This document shows positions 44,940 through 57,066 of a DNA stretch of 64,000 nt, piece after piece. This DNA comes from Ophioceras dolichostomum (taxonomy: Eukaryota; Ascomycota; Sordariomycetes; Magnaporthales; Ophioceraceae). Every line of letters begins with the position of its first letter. The first letter of the stretch is position 1. The stretch covers positions 3,248 through 67,247 of the forward strand of contig PYST01000015.1 in NCBI GenBank assembly GCA_003049485.1. Direction: 5' to 3'. A program made the position numbers and the translations under genes. The notes beneath the pieces were generated by a model, which was not told the DNA's origin, did not search any database, and saw only the letters and a list, made by a program, of their open reading frames with translations.

Positions 44940-45573
44940 GGGTGTAGGGCGTGTACTGAGTGTACGGAGCGTACGGAGGACATATGATGGCAACAGTATG
45001 GTCGAGGTGGTCCTGCGTAGAGAGCGAGACTCGTTGTTGCTGATTGGGTTGGGCTGCTGACCTCTTATGAACATTTCTGATTTACCCCCGAAGTTATCTA
45101 TTCTTCCTTTCATCACCCCGGGTTTATCATTTATCATTTCTATCGATTCAATGTATTCTGGCGTCGATGGTGGGGGAGGCCTCCATTCTGCTATGTGTGG
45201 TTGAGAGGCATCGGAGTTCTACGTTCTAGAAGCAGCCATTTCTGTCACGGATAGGTAGGGCCTGACCATATTCATGGTGATACATCGCCATCATTATCAT
45301 CATCGGATTTCTTGGAGAGAGAAAGAAAGAATAGACGCTACTATGAGGTTTTGCTCTTAGAAAATATCGCTATGCACGGTGTTTAGGCAGCAAAACCGGA
45401 CAAACCACTCAAGTGCGCCCTTTTCCATCTAGATATGAGAAGAAATGTAAAGCTACGGGCAAATAGAGAGAAGAAGGAGAGGGAGAAAAAGCAACGACGA
45501 AAATGAAAAAAAAACATGGGCTCATTATCAACGTCATCATCATCATCATCAAGCCCGCAGGTCGATACCGCTT
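44940..45573. other. Intergenic gap between convergent genes
   Basis: This is 634 bp between two stop codons. It contains a six-unit TCA microsatellite at 45534-45551. No gene is seen. Confidence 0.55.
45534..45551. repeat. TCA trinucleotide microsatellite
   Basis: Six perfect TCA units lie just downstream of the stop codon of the ornithine cyclodeaminase-like gene. Confidence 0.85.
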
Positions 45574-47492
45574 CTAAAACCCCTCAACATGCGTCCCAAC
45601 CCCCTTCTCCCTCGCGAACTGGACCAGATGCATGCCAACAGCCAGGTCCATGAGCCCCATCCCGACGCTCTTGTAGATCACGTTCCCCGCCTGCAGCCAC
45701 GTGGCGAAGGTCTCGTCCTGCTTCTTCTTCAGGTCCGCCGACGACATGCGCTTGTGGCCCTTGCTCGCACTACGCCCGCCGCCGCTGCCCCTGCTGGTGC
45801 TCCGCTTGCTGCTGCCGCTGCCGAAAGTGCTGGAGGTGTGGAAGGTGCTGATGCTGCTCCCGTCCCCGGACGTCCTCCCCGTCGTCGCGGTTGTTGTAGT
45901 AGTACCACGGCTGGGCGACGAGCTGCGGCTAGACGGGCCCAGCGCCGTGGGGCTGCCGCCCCCGCTGGTGCCGTCGCCGCCGCCGAAGACGGTCGCCATG
46001 GCCGGCTGGAACCCTCCTCCACCGCCGTTTCCGAGGTCAAGCTTCTCGAACTCGAGGCTCGTCGGCGAGTTAACCATGCCGTCGTCATCCTCCCCCTGCT
46101 GCTGCTGCTGCTCCTCCTCCTCCAGCGCTATCCTCCTCAGCATGACCAGCTCGCCCAGCTCGACGAGCTGATCGGGCCTCAGCCCCGCGGCGATGACCTC
46201 CCCTGCCTCCTTCAGCGCGCCCTCCAGCGTGTCGACGATAACGACGCCGCCCTCGGGCGCGTGCTTGTGGAAGTGGAACTGCGACCCCTCCCCCTCCTGC
46301 CGCTTCGTGGCCTGCAGCAGCAGCTCCTTGGGCAGCTCGATCATGTCCGGGGAGTACGACCCGATAGCAACAACCAGCCTGCCCCTCTTCTTGCGCCTGC
46401 CCTCGTTGTTCGTCAGGAAGCTGGCGGGGAACAGCTCCTTCGTGGATGGGGTGCAGCAGAAGATGACGTCCGCGGCGCGGACCTGCTCTTTGAGTAAACG
46501 GTAGTACTCGCTGTAGCTGGGCGTGATGACGCCGAACTTGCAGTCGGACCACCCCTCGCGCGCCTTGGCGGAGGCGGGGATGCCGGACACGAAGCGAGCG
46601 AGCAGGCCGGCGACGGAGGGGGAGAAGCGGTGGGAGACGATGTTGACGTGCTTGATGGTCGAGCCGCGGGACATGAGCGTCAGGCGCACGTGGTAGTAGG
46701 CCTGCAGGCCGCAGCCGAAGACGGTCACGACCTTGACCTGCTCGCGGCGCTGCACGAGGCAGAGGGAGGCGAGCGCCGTGCGGAAGGCGGTCAGGTGCGA
46801 GGCGTGCAGGAGCGCCACCGCCTGGCCTTGCGGAGAGAAGAGCGTGATGGCGCCCGTGGGCTTCAGCACGGGCAGCGGTGGGGGCTGCGTGGGGGTTGGT
46901 GCCGGCGCTGCCGATGCCGCTAACCCTGCGTCTGCCGAAGGTGACGTCCCGCTCTTCGGTGGGGGAGTAAGGGTGATAACTGGGTACACGGTACGGTAAG
47001 GTGTTTGTTTGTTAATGTTAGTGATGCGTTGTCTTATCGTTTGGTGGCGGGTCATATACATTGTACGTGGCAAGGGGGGGCGTAGAGAAAGGGAGGCAAG
47101 CATCAGGAGAGAATCGAAGAAGCAGCAAGTGGGTTCCCGCCCGCTTCATATCCCTGCCAAGCTCACAGACAAACGTCTGTCCAGACTCCAGAGTAAACAT
47201 CTCGGCTATTAGTCGGTAAATCGAACAAAAGCAAACGCCGAGCTCACCCACCCTTGACGCCCATACCGGCGGGGGCCCTCGACGGCATGAACAGCGTCGT
47301 GGCCCCCGTCACCGTCGAGTGGACCACCTGCCTCTCAGGCTGCTCATCGTCCTGCGACGTCCTGCTCTGCGTTCCGAGGCTGTACTCGTGCAGGGCCTCC
47401 TTAAGGGCCTGCCGAAACGACTCGAGCTCGTCCGGGGTGAGGTTGTCGAGCAGTTGCTCGATCTGGTCGTCCGTGAGGACCGATAAAGTCAT
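45574..47492 (-). CDS. Ornithine cyclodeaminase / mu-crystallin family protein with a long low-complexity insert
   Basis: NAD(P)-dependent family that includes ornithine cyclodeaminase, alanine dehydrogenase and mu-crystallin ketimine reductase. It is 548 aa in two exons: 47492-47252 and 46979-45574. The phase-1 splice rebuilds APAGMGVKVITLTPPPKSG, a conserved family stretch. N-terminal residues TLSVLTDDQIEQLLDNL are family-like. The dinucleotide-binding motif VVTVFGCGLQAYYHV lies at about residues 160-175, and DVIFCCTPSTKELF and IGSYSPDMIELP follow as expected. After LGELVMLRRIALEEEE comes an insert of about 130 residues (around 367-500), made of poly-Gln, acidic, Gly-rich and Ser/Thr-rich tracts. 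The fold then resumes with VIYKSVGMGLMDLAVGMHLV. Usual family members are 330-400 aa, so the insert explains the extra length. The exact reaction cannot be assigned. Confidence 0.87.
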
Positions 47493-49809
47493 GGTGGGCA
47501 GTACTACTAGTAGCAGCAAGTGGCAGGAGGGGTCTTAAGAATAATGACGATGATTAAGCATCAAAAGATAGATTCAGTCTTCGTCCTTGTTTGGCTGAGC
47601 GACAGGTCTTGTCCTGGCGACCTTCTCTCTTGGTTTGACGCTATCCTGGACTTCCAACACCTCTCGAAAGCTTGTCTGTTGCCTCTTGCTTGTTCTTGGG
47701 GAGGATCTTCCCGAATGTGCCGATAACGGCGAAGAAAGAGAGGGCACAAGCAAAATTGTGGAGAAAGAAACTCCTAAATAAGGGTACTTTAAAGCCCGGC
47801 CGGTAGATGATAGGAGGAGGCAAATGCTGTCAAATGCTTGGCCTTGCTGCTCAATTCTGAGGTGAGCGGGGCGCTCGTGTGGCAAGTGGAAGGAAGCGGT
47901 AGTCAGTGGATGACTCCGGTTCGTGTTTTGTCAGACGTTGGTCGTTTGCACTCTTTCTTGACTTGGGTGCGCAGTACGACGGAGTTAAGGTTGTGTGCTC
48001 TTCGGACTTGATCCTATTGTCAATAAGAATGGGCACCAACACCACACCGTGGGTGAGACGGATGCTCCATTACAACGACCGAGTGAGGCCGAGTGAGAGA
48101 TGGCGGCTCGCCGGCTGCTCGGCACCACTCGGTATTGGTGGCTGGGACCTACCTGCCAACCATGGTGTTCCACAGAACCACTCGACGTCAAACGGGGCGC
48201 TCGCTCGTTGGTGTCGTCTCAGTATCGTGGGCTACAGTATGACGCTTCTCCCCAGCTGTGGAAGAAGGTTGACGCGGTGTAGTGATCGGTGGAGTGCGGA
48301 AGGCGAGGTATTGTCATCCCGCCGATGTAGTGTAGATGTAGTGGGGCATCATGCCGGCTAGTAGGAAGAGACGGGCGGGGACGGTCCCGGCCATACCCCG
48401 AGGCCGTGTTCCGGATCTTGTTGATTTCGAGCATTACCGGCTCACCGGTTGGGTTTTGACGGCAGCTGCCGCCCAATCCTTTGACATTCGCATTCCCTAT
48501 TATGGGGCTGAAGCACTTTGGAAGATACCTAGATAGGTGCCATGTGCCCATGACTAACGACATTGTACTTGACCGAATAACCAACTTCGAGGCACTAACA
48601 GCGCCACTGGGTCGCCTGCCTGACGGCCCATTTCGAAGCTCAGTGCGTGCTCGACCACGGTCTCGACTTCGGCCTCACCATTGGGCAACAAATCAAAGCG
48701 TAGAATAAAATGACTCCTTTGATGCCTCTGGTGGTGGATCACACACCGACTCGGAAAATCTACGGGTGGGGAATCACGGGCTGCCCGCGATGCGTGGGTC
48801 GTGTGGATGGGATTCCTCCAAGATAACCTCAACCTGTCACTATCTCGCACACGACAGCCTTGGCCGTCTCGAGACCGACTCAACGACGCCGGAGTCTCTC
48901 CTCCAGGCCGAAATGTACAAGAGTCACGTAAGTACTGCGCATATCGGTGGTGATCCCGTCGGACTTGGCCATCCCGGTTAGAAGGAGGATAAAGGCAGCA
49001 GCTGGCCTGTGGTTGGTTGTTGGTGGTTGCTCACCGCTCTTGTTCGACCGATAACACACAAGTGGACATGCATGGTACAGATACACGTTTTGGGCAGGGC
49101 GAGAGCCAACGTAGAAAGCAAAGAAAAAAAAATACCGCACAAGGACAACAACTACCGCAAAGGAAGTGGATTGCATTGCATGCTGCACGTAAATGGCACC
49201 GAAGCCCCTCGTAAACGAACGAGGATGGAACAGATACGCGGGGTGGTGAGGATGGGATTGCGTCGTTGTAAGAATTGATGGTATGAATGCGACTGGTTAC
49301 GACCGGGTTTGAATGTATTACAGAGAACCTGAGTGAGCCTGACTGATCGAGGGAGCAATCAGAATAAAAGTATAACATTGAAAATGTACGATTCAAACGG
49401 CAGCCGCCGCATGCCGCCCCGGGTATTCAACATGAGAGAATAAGTGTACCACTGCACCCTGTGCAGTGTCTGGTAGTAGTAGTAACTGGTTAGGAAAACC
49501 CCCCCTCTCTCTTCCACAATGACTCCTACACGCACCACAGAACCAATGTGTTCTGTGTTTCTAGTCTAAACAGCCAATAAATCCCTTGCGCCTCTGCCTC
49601 CATGTGAATAATGCGTCAATCGTCGCGCTGATGAATGTAGTGATAGTCGGTTGGTGGTGTCGAGAAATGAAACGAGATGAGATGAAAGCAAAACGGGCCC
49701 GAGTCGAGTCAGGCAGGGCCCAGAATATAGGTAGCTCGGTGAAGAAGAGCAAGTCGTAGTGATGATAAGATAGGCATAGGAAGCTTAGCTTAGCTCGAGG
49801 TAGCTTGGC
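47493..49809. other. Intergenic, 2.3 kb
   Basis: No supported gene lies between the ornithine cyclodeaminase-like gene and the carbonic anhydrase. Open frames of up to about 150 codons exist on both strands, without motifs. An A9 run lies near 49125. The left part should contain the promoter of the cyclodeaminase-like gene, and the right part the 3' region of the carbonic anhydrase. Confidence 0.5.
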
Positions 49810-51085
49810 CTAGCGGACCGACATGGACGCGTTCCCGCCGCGGAACACCAACGTGGCGTGCTTGCCCCTGACAACCTCGGCCTCGCCATTGACGGACAGG
49901 GCCTTGCCCGCGTTGCCGTAGCCCATGTCCTTGATCCTGCCGGAGCCGATGTCGAAGACGCAGCCGTGCACCTGCAGCCCCCGTTCGCGGACGGCCTCCT
50001 GGACGTTGGGGTTGGCCATGAGCACCTTGACGCCGGCCTCGACATTCATCTCGGCGATGCGGACCGCGCGCTGCTCCGGGTCGGCGATGGCGGTCAGCTC
50101 CTCCGAGTTGGCGTAGCGGATGGCCTTGAGCGGCGTCAGCCACGTGTCGAGCACGCCGCCGACCCTCGAGTCGGCGAGCGCGGCCTTCGCGCCGCCGCAG
50201 GCCGTGTGGCCGCACAGCACCACGTGCTTGACCTTGAGGTGCATCACCGCGTACTCGATCACCGCCGACGTGTTGATGTCGGTCGGCGAGACGATGTTGG
50301 CGATGTTGCGGTGCACGAAGACGTCGCCAGGCTGCAGGCCGAGAATCGTCGTCTCTGGGCACCTGGAATCGGAACAGCCAAGCCATACTACGTGCGGGGT
50401 GTTAGCGCGATCTTTGCTCTTTCAGCTCGACGTCACCCATCGTCCGTCCCTCGTCGCCCCGTCACCTGTCACCAATCGTCTGCGCTGCACTGCAAATCCC
50501 GAATACCGCCCGAGCCTAACATGACGCCTCCGAACCCTGCTCCGAAGCACTGCACACTGGCTCACCAGCTTGGCACATGTGACATCTGCAAGTCGAAATA
50601 GGGCGGTGTTTCGCATGTCTTTCATGTGCCTCCGCGTTTCGATGTATTGCAGCACGGCATATCATGAGTCGGTCGGCAGGGTTTGGAAAGGGCAAGACGA
50701 AGGCGCGTGGGGCGGCTAGAGGTGAAAGAATACAAGTTTGGACTCACGAATCTGAGGCGATTGTCCGCTCGCCAGTTTTGGGAAGAAGTTGGGGTTCTGA
50801 TGAGCCTTGTACCCAGCCCAAGCCGAGTTCGAGCTCATGGCATATTCGAACGTATCCTCTGTGTCCGTCGAAAACCGAGTGTCAGCTTGGTACAGGTACT
50901 AGCGCGATGTGGCGCAAACATGAGGGGCAGCTGCGGTTGTCTTCGTCCATCCATGGTGATCGGAGTTCGTCGGAGTTGGTTGGAGAGTTCCCTGGCGTCA
51001 CTCCGGAGCTGACAATAGGGCATGGTGTACTTGGCAAGTGCTTGGCAGATCGGTGGGAGGTCAGGTACTCACGTTGGAGAGCCAT
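49810..51085 (-). CDS. Beta-class carbonic anhydrase
   Basis: Zinc enzyme interconverting CO2 and bicarbonate, 242 aa in three exons: 51085-51073, 50885-50748 and 50387-49810. The third exon is certain. The splice 50388-50747 rebuilds PQILWLGCSDSRCPETTILG. Zinc ligands are Cys55, His111 and Cys114, and the Asp57-Arg59 dyad is present. HVVLCGHTACGGAKAAL is the second zinc motif. Exon 2 carries NSAWAGYKAHQNPNFFPKLA, also conserved. Exon 1 (MALQ plus one base) is inferred from a GTGAGT donor and correct phase; the first acceptor (CCAAG) is weak, so the extreme N-terminus is less sure. No targeting peptide is evident, which suggests a cytosolic form. The last residues, NASMSVR, lack a targeting signal. 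Confidence 0.9.
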
Positions 51086-54000
51086 TGTGGCTGTTGTGAC
51101 GTGTCGGAGCAGGAGCAAAACAAAAAGGAATAAGAACGAAAGAATACAGAGCAACAAAAGAGAGAAGGAGGAAGGAAAAAAAAGTGGATAGGAAGAGATA
51201 TTGATATAGGACGACTGTTCTCCCATGTCAGTACCGAACACGAATAAAAACGAGCAAAAAGGAGAACTCCGGAGAAGCGGACGAGGCGAGGGATTTATCT
51301 CACAGCTTTTGCTTTGTCCAGCACCGCAGCAGCAGCCACCCGTCCGGGGTCCACGGGTGGGCACACACGGTTCGACTAACACGTCAAAGCTAAATGGTGG
51401 TCTTAATTATCGATTTCGGCCGCCGTCAAGGGCAGAGGGGACACGATCCGGAGCTAGCTCGGGGCACCAACCAAAAGTCGGTTCGGTTGTAACTGTAGTG
51501 CACCGAACCAGAGACGGCAGGTCCAGTATTTTCTGCCCCAGAAAAAAAGATCTCGAGCCGAGAGGTGCGCCAGAAATTGCTCTGTAGTATATAACAACAG
51601 AGGGAGGAGAGTAATAAGGTCCCGGCCGGGTTTCTGGCGTGACTTCGACAGCAGGAGAGGCGTGTTCCGACTTCCGACCGTCCGAATGGCCCAAGAAGCT
51701 GGGAAACCTCGTGCGATTTTCTGATTTGGAGTGAGTGGATAAACCGGAGGGATGGAGCTTTCGAGCAGTGACTTATAAGTTTTGCCCACTCACAACAAAA
51801 GCCAAACAAGGTGGGTTGAGGAGCCCAGAAAAATAAAATAAAATAAAAAAAGAGCCTGGTCACTCGATACGGGCTTGCCGGACTTGGGTTGGTCTGGTGG
51901 TACCAGTCAGGTTGGTAAGAAAGGCGGGCGTGAAGTATCAGATACTGTACATATGCAAGAGCAGGTGCAGCGAACCCAGTCCTCCGGGAGCGGTAGGAGA
52001 CAAAAAAGATGGTGTGTGGCTGTCAAAGCAGGCGCGAACGCCGCGGACCGGGTGAGAGATATATCGTCCCGAGGGAGCTTATTAAATTTTTTTACTCTTT
52101 CTGCCGTTCTTATGACAGACAGTTCCGACTGGTTTCCGCGGAGCTGAAAAGACGAGATGAGAAGAATATGAGATGGAATGGTGAAGACAAAAAGAAAGGA
52201 AAGGAAGTCAAACCAGTTCACGACCCCCGGCAGTTGCTGGCGGGGGCGGGACTGAGACTTGATATAACCTGCCTGACAAACCGTAAACCGATGCTAACGA
52301 CGGGGAACACGGCTTCTGATCAAGGGTCCTGGGGGGAGACGAAAAGCGAGGATCAGTGCGGGACGAGGTTCTTCGCAAATTCGTGCTTGGCAGTGTCGGT
52401 CACCGTCGCGGTGTGCAAGCGTCCTGGCTCGCGTCTGTGTGTGCATGCAAGCAGTTCGCTGGCGCAAAAAGAAAAAGAAAATTGCTCTAGAAGGAGGGGT
52501 CCAGAGCGCGCATCACACACTCGCCGTAATCCGCATCTAACTTTTGATGCCTAGGATGAAACAGGGGATGCCGGTATCCTGGGAAAGTCCATGTCCAGCG
52601 TGGATGGCGGAGGGTGGTAAATGCGCCAAAGACGGTATGGAGATCTTCTCGTCTTTTTGCTTGCCGGCCCCTTTTCTTGTCGGTTCCGGAAGGTGTGAGC
52701 GATTAGACGAGGGGCAAGAAAAGGAAAGGAATCAATAAAAGAAGGGGTCACTTCAAGCTTGGACTCATCACGACAGGGGACATGCTAGGGAGCTTTTTCA
52801 AACGCAAGGAAAATGCAAGCTTCCACATCCCCTGTACACCTACTGATCAGTCACAGAGATGGCGGGGAGATTGTGGCGACGCGAGGGGCGGCCAGCCAGC
52901 CAGCCCCGACCGTGACCCAACAACACTCACAGGGATCCCCCCACTCCGGTCCTCCGCCAGTCGAGGAGGGCAGGAGGGCAAAGCGGTCAGAGTCGTTGAC
53001 AAGCCGCAAGTCGAGGAAGCCAACAAGAGGATACCTACCAGATATGCACCGTTGATGACATTGACAATCTTTCTCAGCTCCGTCGGTCAGAGACCCAGCC
53101 CGGGACCCCCCTCATTTTTCTTGGGACGAACTACGTGGAGCCCTCGGCGCCTTCGAAATGCAGAATGCAGAATCCAGATATGTACGCGAGCCCCGACGCC
53201 GAGAGTGACCAAAAGAAGGTGTGCCAATGCCCGGTTCACCAGGCTTGCTTGGCCTAGGCCCTTTTGAATCAAGTGCCGTTTCCATTTGTCTCTTCTGATG
53301 AGCAGAGCCAAACTCTTGGAGGGATTGATTGCGAGGCTGCTACTCTGCGTTGCTTTGCTTCCTCTAGTACCACGCACATGCCTCCGAGCTACTCCTGTGT
53401 AATTCCCAACTCCCTGTCCCTGTCCTGGCCTGCGAGCCCTGCTTACTTTTTACATATTATCCACCGTTCGTGCGCCCTTGTCACCTTCATTGTTGATTTC
53501 CCGAGGAACCCAGTCTGCGATGACGACTGGCCGAAGTCTGGTCCGAAGTTCTTGTCGAAGTTGCGGGGGTTGCGACACAGCGGCTGCGTTTGGCTTCCTG
53601 TCACAGAACCCTCTTAGCCAACCCGGCTTAATTAGCTGCCTGTCTTGAGTGTCGGGGCGATCTTTTCACTGGTGTCGCATGTATGACCCAGTGTTTCCCG
53701 TGATGCGTGGCGACCTTGTTAGTGCCTTTTTACGAACACAGAATACGGAAGACATAGACAGTCGTATGTATCCGTAATGTTTGTCTACCTACTAGGTACC
53801 TACCCGTATCTATACCAAGGTCACGGTATGCGTGGCGACGTACCCCTAAACTCCCTTGCACACATGTACGACGGTTGGTATCGGGACAAGCCACAGGGGC
53901 CACAGGAGACCACAGGAACGGCATCACATGTCGCATCGACGATTCACTTCGTGGGAAGTCCATGGACATCACCAAGTTCGGAGCAGCAGACATGGATCTT

Positions 54001-54139
54001 TGAAGGTGGCGCGGGCAGCAAAGTAAGTTCAAGTCTCATTGTGATATCCCTTTTGTGCCGGACCAGACGCCAAAAATGCAGAACCCCCACGCGCCGTTCC
54101 CAATTCATCAAAGAATCAATCAGACCCGGCCTTGGTGGT
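51086..54139. other. Intergenic, 3.05 kb
   Basis: No supported gene. Open frames on both strands (for example minus 51426-51863, plus 52009-52554) have no recognisable motif and overlap A-rich tracts (51170-51180, 51830-51850). The left part should be the carbonic anhydrase promoter. Confidence 0.5.
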
Positions 54140-55434
54140 TTACACCTTGATCGCAGACTCAAGAGCCTTCTGCTTCTTCTCGGTGCGTTTCTGGGCCTTG
54201 AAGCCCATGATGCCACCACCCCAGCGCTTCCTAGAGTCCTCGTTCTTCTCCAGGTAGCCCTCCTTGACGGCCGAGATGAGCTTCGACAGCTCGCTCTTGT
54301 CCTCGGACCGGACCTCGGTGACAGCGAGAACGGCTGCAGTCTATCCGATAGGGAGACTGCATTAGCATACTTATGTTCATGGTCTTTTTTTGTCTTGCTG
54401 CTTGGTCGGCGAAGGGTGGGCGGGGGTAGGGCCAAGTGTTGGTTCCTCACCTTCTTGTGAACGACAGTGCCGAGCCTGGCCTTGCCCTTGATGATGGCGT
54501 ATGGGACACCCATCTTGCGGCAAAGTGCCGGCAGGAAGACGACCAGCTCAATGGGGTCGACGTCGTTGGGGATCAGGACGAGCGAAGCCTTCTTGTTCTC
54601 GATCAGGCCGACGACGTGGTTCAGGCCGTACTTGACGGTGTAGGGCTTCTTGCTGACGTCCTCCTTCTTCTTGCCCTCCTTGACAGCGGTGGCCTCCTTC
54701 AGCAACCGCTCCTTCTTCTCCTCCTTGGTCTCGGGGCGGTACTTGTTCAGCAGCCTGAAGGTCTGGGCAGCCGTGTTCTTGTCCAGGACATGCTGGAACT
54801 GAGCCAGCGCCGGGGGGACCTTAAGGCGCATGCTGAGGATCTTCTTTTGGCGCTGAAGACGGACATACTCGGGCCACTTCACCATGCGGGACAGGTTCCG
54901 CTTGGGCTGGATGTCCTGGCCGATGCCATAGTTGCGGCTGCGCTTCTCGAGAAGAGGGTTCTGCGAAAAGGGTAAACACGTGGAGCGAAACATGGTCAGC
55001 AGGTCCGCGAGCGATGTACCATCGTTTACTCGCGATTCAGATGGGCCGAGGAATGGCTTCATTGGATTGGGGAAAGAACTAACCTTGGGAGCCCTCTTGC
55101 TAGCCTTGCCCGTAGAGAACGGGGCCGGCGCGACCTTCTTACCAGTCTTGGGAGGCTATCATTGAGGAAAGAAGACATCAGTAAATGGATTCCATTGACT
55201 GTAATCTTCTTTGAGCTCTAAAGAGACGCACGAGCGGCATTTCTGCACGACATCGTGGCTCAAGCCATGTCTTCACCTGGGCCAAAGGCCACGGTCCAAA
55301 GACCATCAGGCGGAATAAAACAGCGCCAGCTCGATGCAATCGAGCGCGTGTTTGCTCATCGATCAATGATCATTGCGCAGAAGCGCTGAGCTGCTGAGCT
55401 GCTGAGCTGCTGATAGCAATCAAATGCTTACCAT
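54140..55434 (-). CDS. 60S ribosomal protein eL8 (L8/L7a)
   Basis: Large-subunit ribosomal protein, 261 aa in four coding exons: 55434-55432 (the ATG alone), 55155-55084, 54960-54451 and 54340-54140. Joined, it begins MPPKTGKKVAPAPFSTGKAS, then NPLLEKRSRNYGIGQDIQPK. The eL8 core follows, including the L7Ae-type segment ASLVLIPNDVDPIELVVFLP. It ends EKKQKALESAIKV. The last splice gives VVHKKTAAVLAVTEV. All introns are GT-AG and in phase. The start codon sits immediately before the first donor (ATG|GTAAGC), as in many fungal ribosomal protein genes. Length is normal. It is head-to-head with NCS6, with 414 bp between start codons. Confidence 0.95.
55385..55413. repeat. 8-bp tandem repeat in eL8 intron 1
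   Basis: The unit GCTGAGCT is repeated three times and followed by a partial copy, just inside the first intron of the eL8 gene. No function is evident. Confidence 0.75.
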
Positions 55435-55848
55435 TTTGTCGGAGGCTGTCGTGTCCCAAATCGAGGGTGCTGTCGAGAAGCGGAATATTTGGCGATGGGG
55501 AAAGCTTCAGATCTCGACAGGAATTTTGAGGTGTGCATATGAAAAGATTAGGGTTGGACTATCGGGAAAACTTCGGCCGCTTTGATTGGCTGGATCGCTT
55601 TCAAGCTCGAGGTCTTATGTAATCAGCTGCTGTATGACTCCATGGCTCTCGACCTTAACATGTTGGCTCGAGGAGCAAGTTGAAAGTATACATACAGGCC
55701 ATCCATTACAGACGAAGAGGCAACATTGCGATTTTGAAGCAATAGGTGCCTTATTGTCACAACTGACGGTTGCTTCACCCCATCAAATTGCTCGTCCGGA
55801 GCCTGAGGTGGTTGCGGAGAGGGCTATCCCCTTCTGTCGCTGGGAAAG
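55435..55848. other. Bidirectional promoter region, eL8 / NCS6
   Basis: This is 414 bp between divergent start codons of a ribosomal protein gene and a tRNA-thiolation gene. It must carry both core promoters and leaders. I do not see a named binding site that I would defend. Confidence 0.5.
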
Positions 55849-57066
55849 ATGGCCCCGACTCCCTGCATGATCTGCGCAAAGGAACGAGCACTGATCAAGA
55901 GACCGAAGAACCACCACAAACTTTGCAAGAAGTGCTTCATTCAAGTATTCGAGGACGAGGTACACCACACGATCATTTCCTCGAAGCTCTTCGCGCCAGG
56001 CGAAAAAATTGCTATCGGGGCTTCAGGCGGCAAAGATTCCACAGTCCTAGCGTCAGTCCTCAAGACGCTAAATGAACGACATAAATATGGGGTCGAGCTC
56101 GTCTTGCTCAGCGTGGATGAAGGAATCAAGGGTTATCGGGACGACTCTCTGGAGACCGTCAAGCGGAATGCCGTGCAATATGACATGCCCCTGAAAATCG
56201 TCGGTTATGACGAGCTCTACGGATGGACAATGGACCAGGTTGTCGAGACCGTCGGGAAGAAAGGGAACTGCACGTATTGCGGCGTCTTCCGCAGGCAGGC
56301 GCTGGACCGCGGGGCCAAAATGCTCGACATCAAGCACGTGGTGACAGGCCACAACGCCGACGACGTGGCCGAGACTGTCCTGATGAACCTGCTGCGGGGT
56401 GATCTGGCCCGTCTGTCACGAAGCACCAGCATCGTGACAGGCAGCGCGGCATCAGACATCAAGCGGAGCAAGCCGCTCAAATACGCGTACGAGAAAGAGA
56501 TCGTCATGTACGCGCACCACAAGAAGCTCGACTACTTCAGCACCGAATGCATCTACAGCCCTGAGGCCTTCAGAGGCAGTGCGAGGAGTCTGATCAAGAG
56601 CCTGGAGAGGGTCAGGCCCAGCGCGATCCTGGACATCGTGCGCAGCGGCGAGGACATGGCCAGGCTGGTGCCGGGAGAAATCTCAGGGTCCTGCGTCTGC
56701 AAAGGCGAAGACGAAGGCACGCAACCTACGGACGAATCAGACGCTGGGGGATGTGGTTCGGAAAACGGGCGGACTTCAGGTGGAGAGATGGCAGCGATGG
56801 AGGCACAACTGAGGCAAAACGACGAGTCTGCGTCGCGTGAACTGGACATTGGAGCGCAGGAGGCTGCGAAAATAGAGCAGGAGAAGGACAGGACAAGGAG
56901 GGTCGCGATACGCAACGCGCCGGCGGGGAAAGGCGGCACCGTCACGAGACAGGTCCTCGGCACATGCGAGAAGTGCGGCTACATGTCCAGCCAGGCCATC
57001 TGCCAGGCGTGCATGCTTCTGGAAGGACTCAATAAGAACAGGCCCAAGATTCAGGTCGAGACGTGA
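55849..57066 (+). CDS. ncs6: Cytoplasmic tRNA 2-thiolation protein 1 (Ncs6/Ctu1)
   Basis: Catalytic subunit of the cytosolic complex that, with Ncs2/Ctu2 and the sulfur carrier Urm1, thiolates wobble uridine 34 of Lys, Glu and Gln tRNAs. It is 405 aa with no intron. The N-terminal zinc motif is Cys6-X2-Cys9 ... Cys26-X2-Cys29. The PP-loop ATP-binding motif SGGKDS is at residues 59-64, CTYC at 141-144, TGHNADDVAET near 167-175, and Cys234 in TECIYSP. A charged variable linker occupies about 285-365. A C-terminal zinc motif follows (CEKCGYM, then CQACMLLEG). Length fits filamentous fungi. It is head-to-head with eL8 and convergent with the complex I subunit gene, with 278 bp between stops. Confidence 0.95.
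   Translation: MAPTPCMICAKERALIKRPKNHHKLCKKCFIQVFEDEVHHTIISSKLFAPGEKIAIGASGGKDSTVLASVLKTLNERHKYGVELVLLSVDEGIKGYRDDSLETVKRNAVQYDMPLKIVGYDELYGWTMDQVVETVGKKGNCTYCGVFRRQALDRGAKMLDIKHVVTGHNADDVAETVLMNLLRGDLARLSRSTSIVTGSAASDIKRSKPLKYAYEKEIVMYAHHKKLDYFSTECIYSPEAFRGSARSLIKSLERVRPSAILDIVRSGEDMARLVPGEISGSCVCKGEDEGTQPTDESDAGGCGSENGRTSGGEMAAMEAQLRQNDESASRELDIGAQEAAKIEQEKDRTRRVAIRNAPAGKGGTVTRQVLGTCEKCGYMSSQAICQACMLLEGLNKNRPKIQVET

Noticed and set aside
45589..46497. 302-codon plus-strand frame
   Set aside because: It is the antisense shadow of the ornithine cyclodeaminase-like gene.
39939..47492. Possible secondary-metabolite cluster (P450, F-box protein, cyclodeaminase-like enzyme)
   Set aside because: There is no backbone synthase, transporter or pathway regulator nearby, and the neighbours are housekeeping-type genes.
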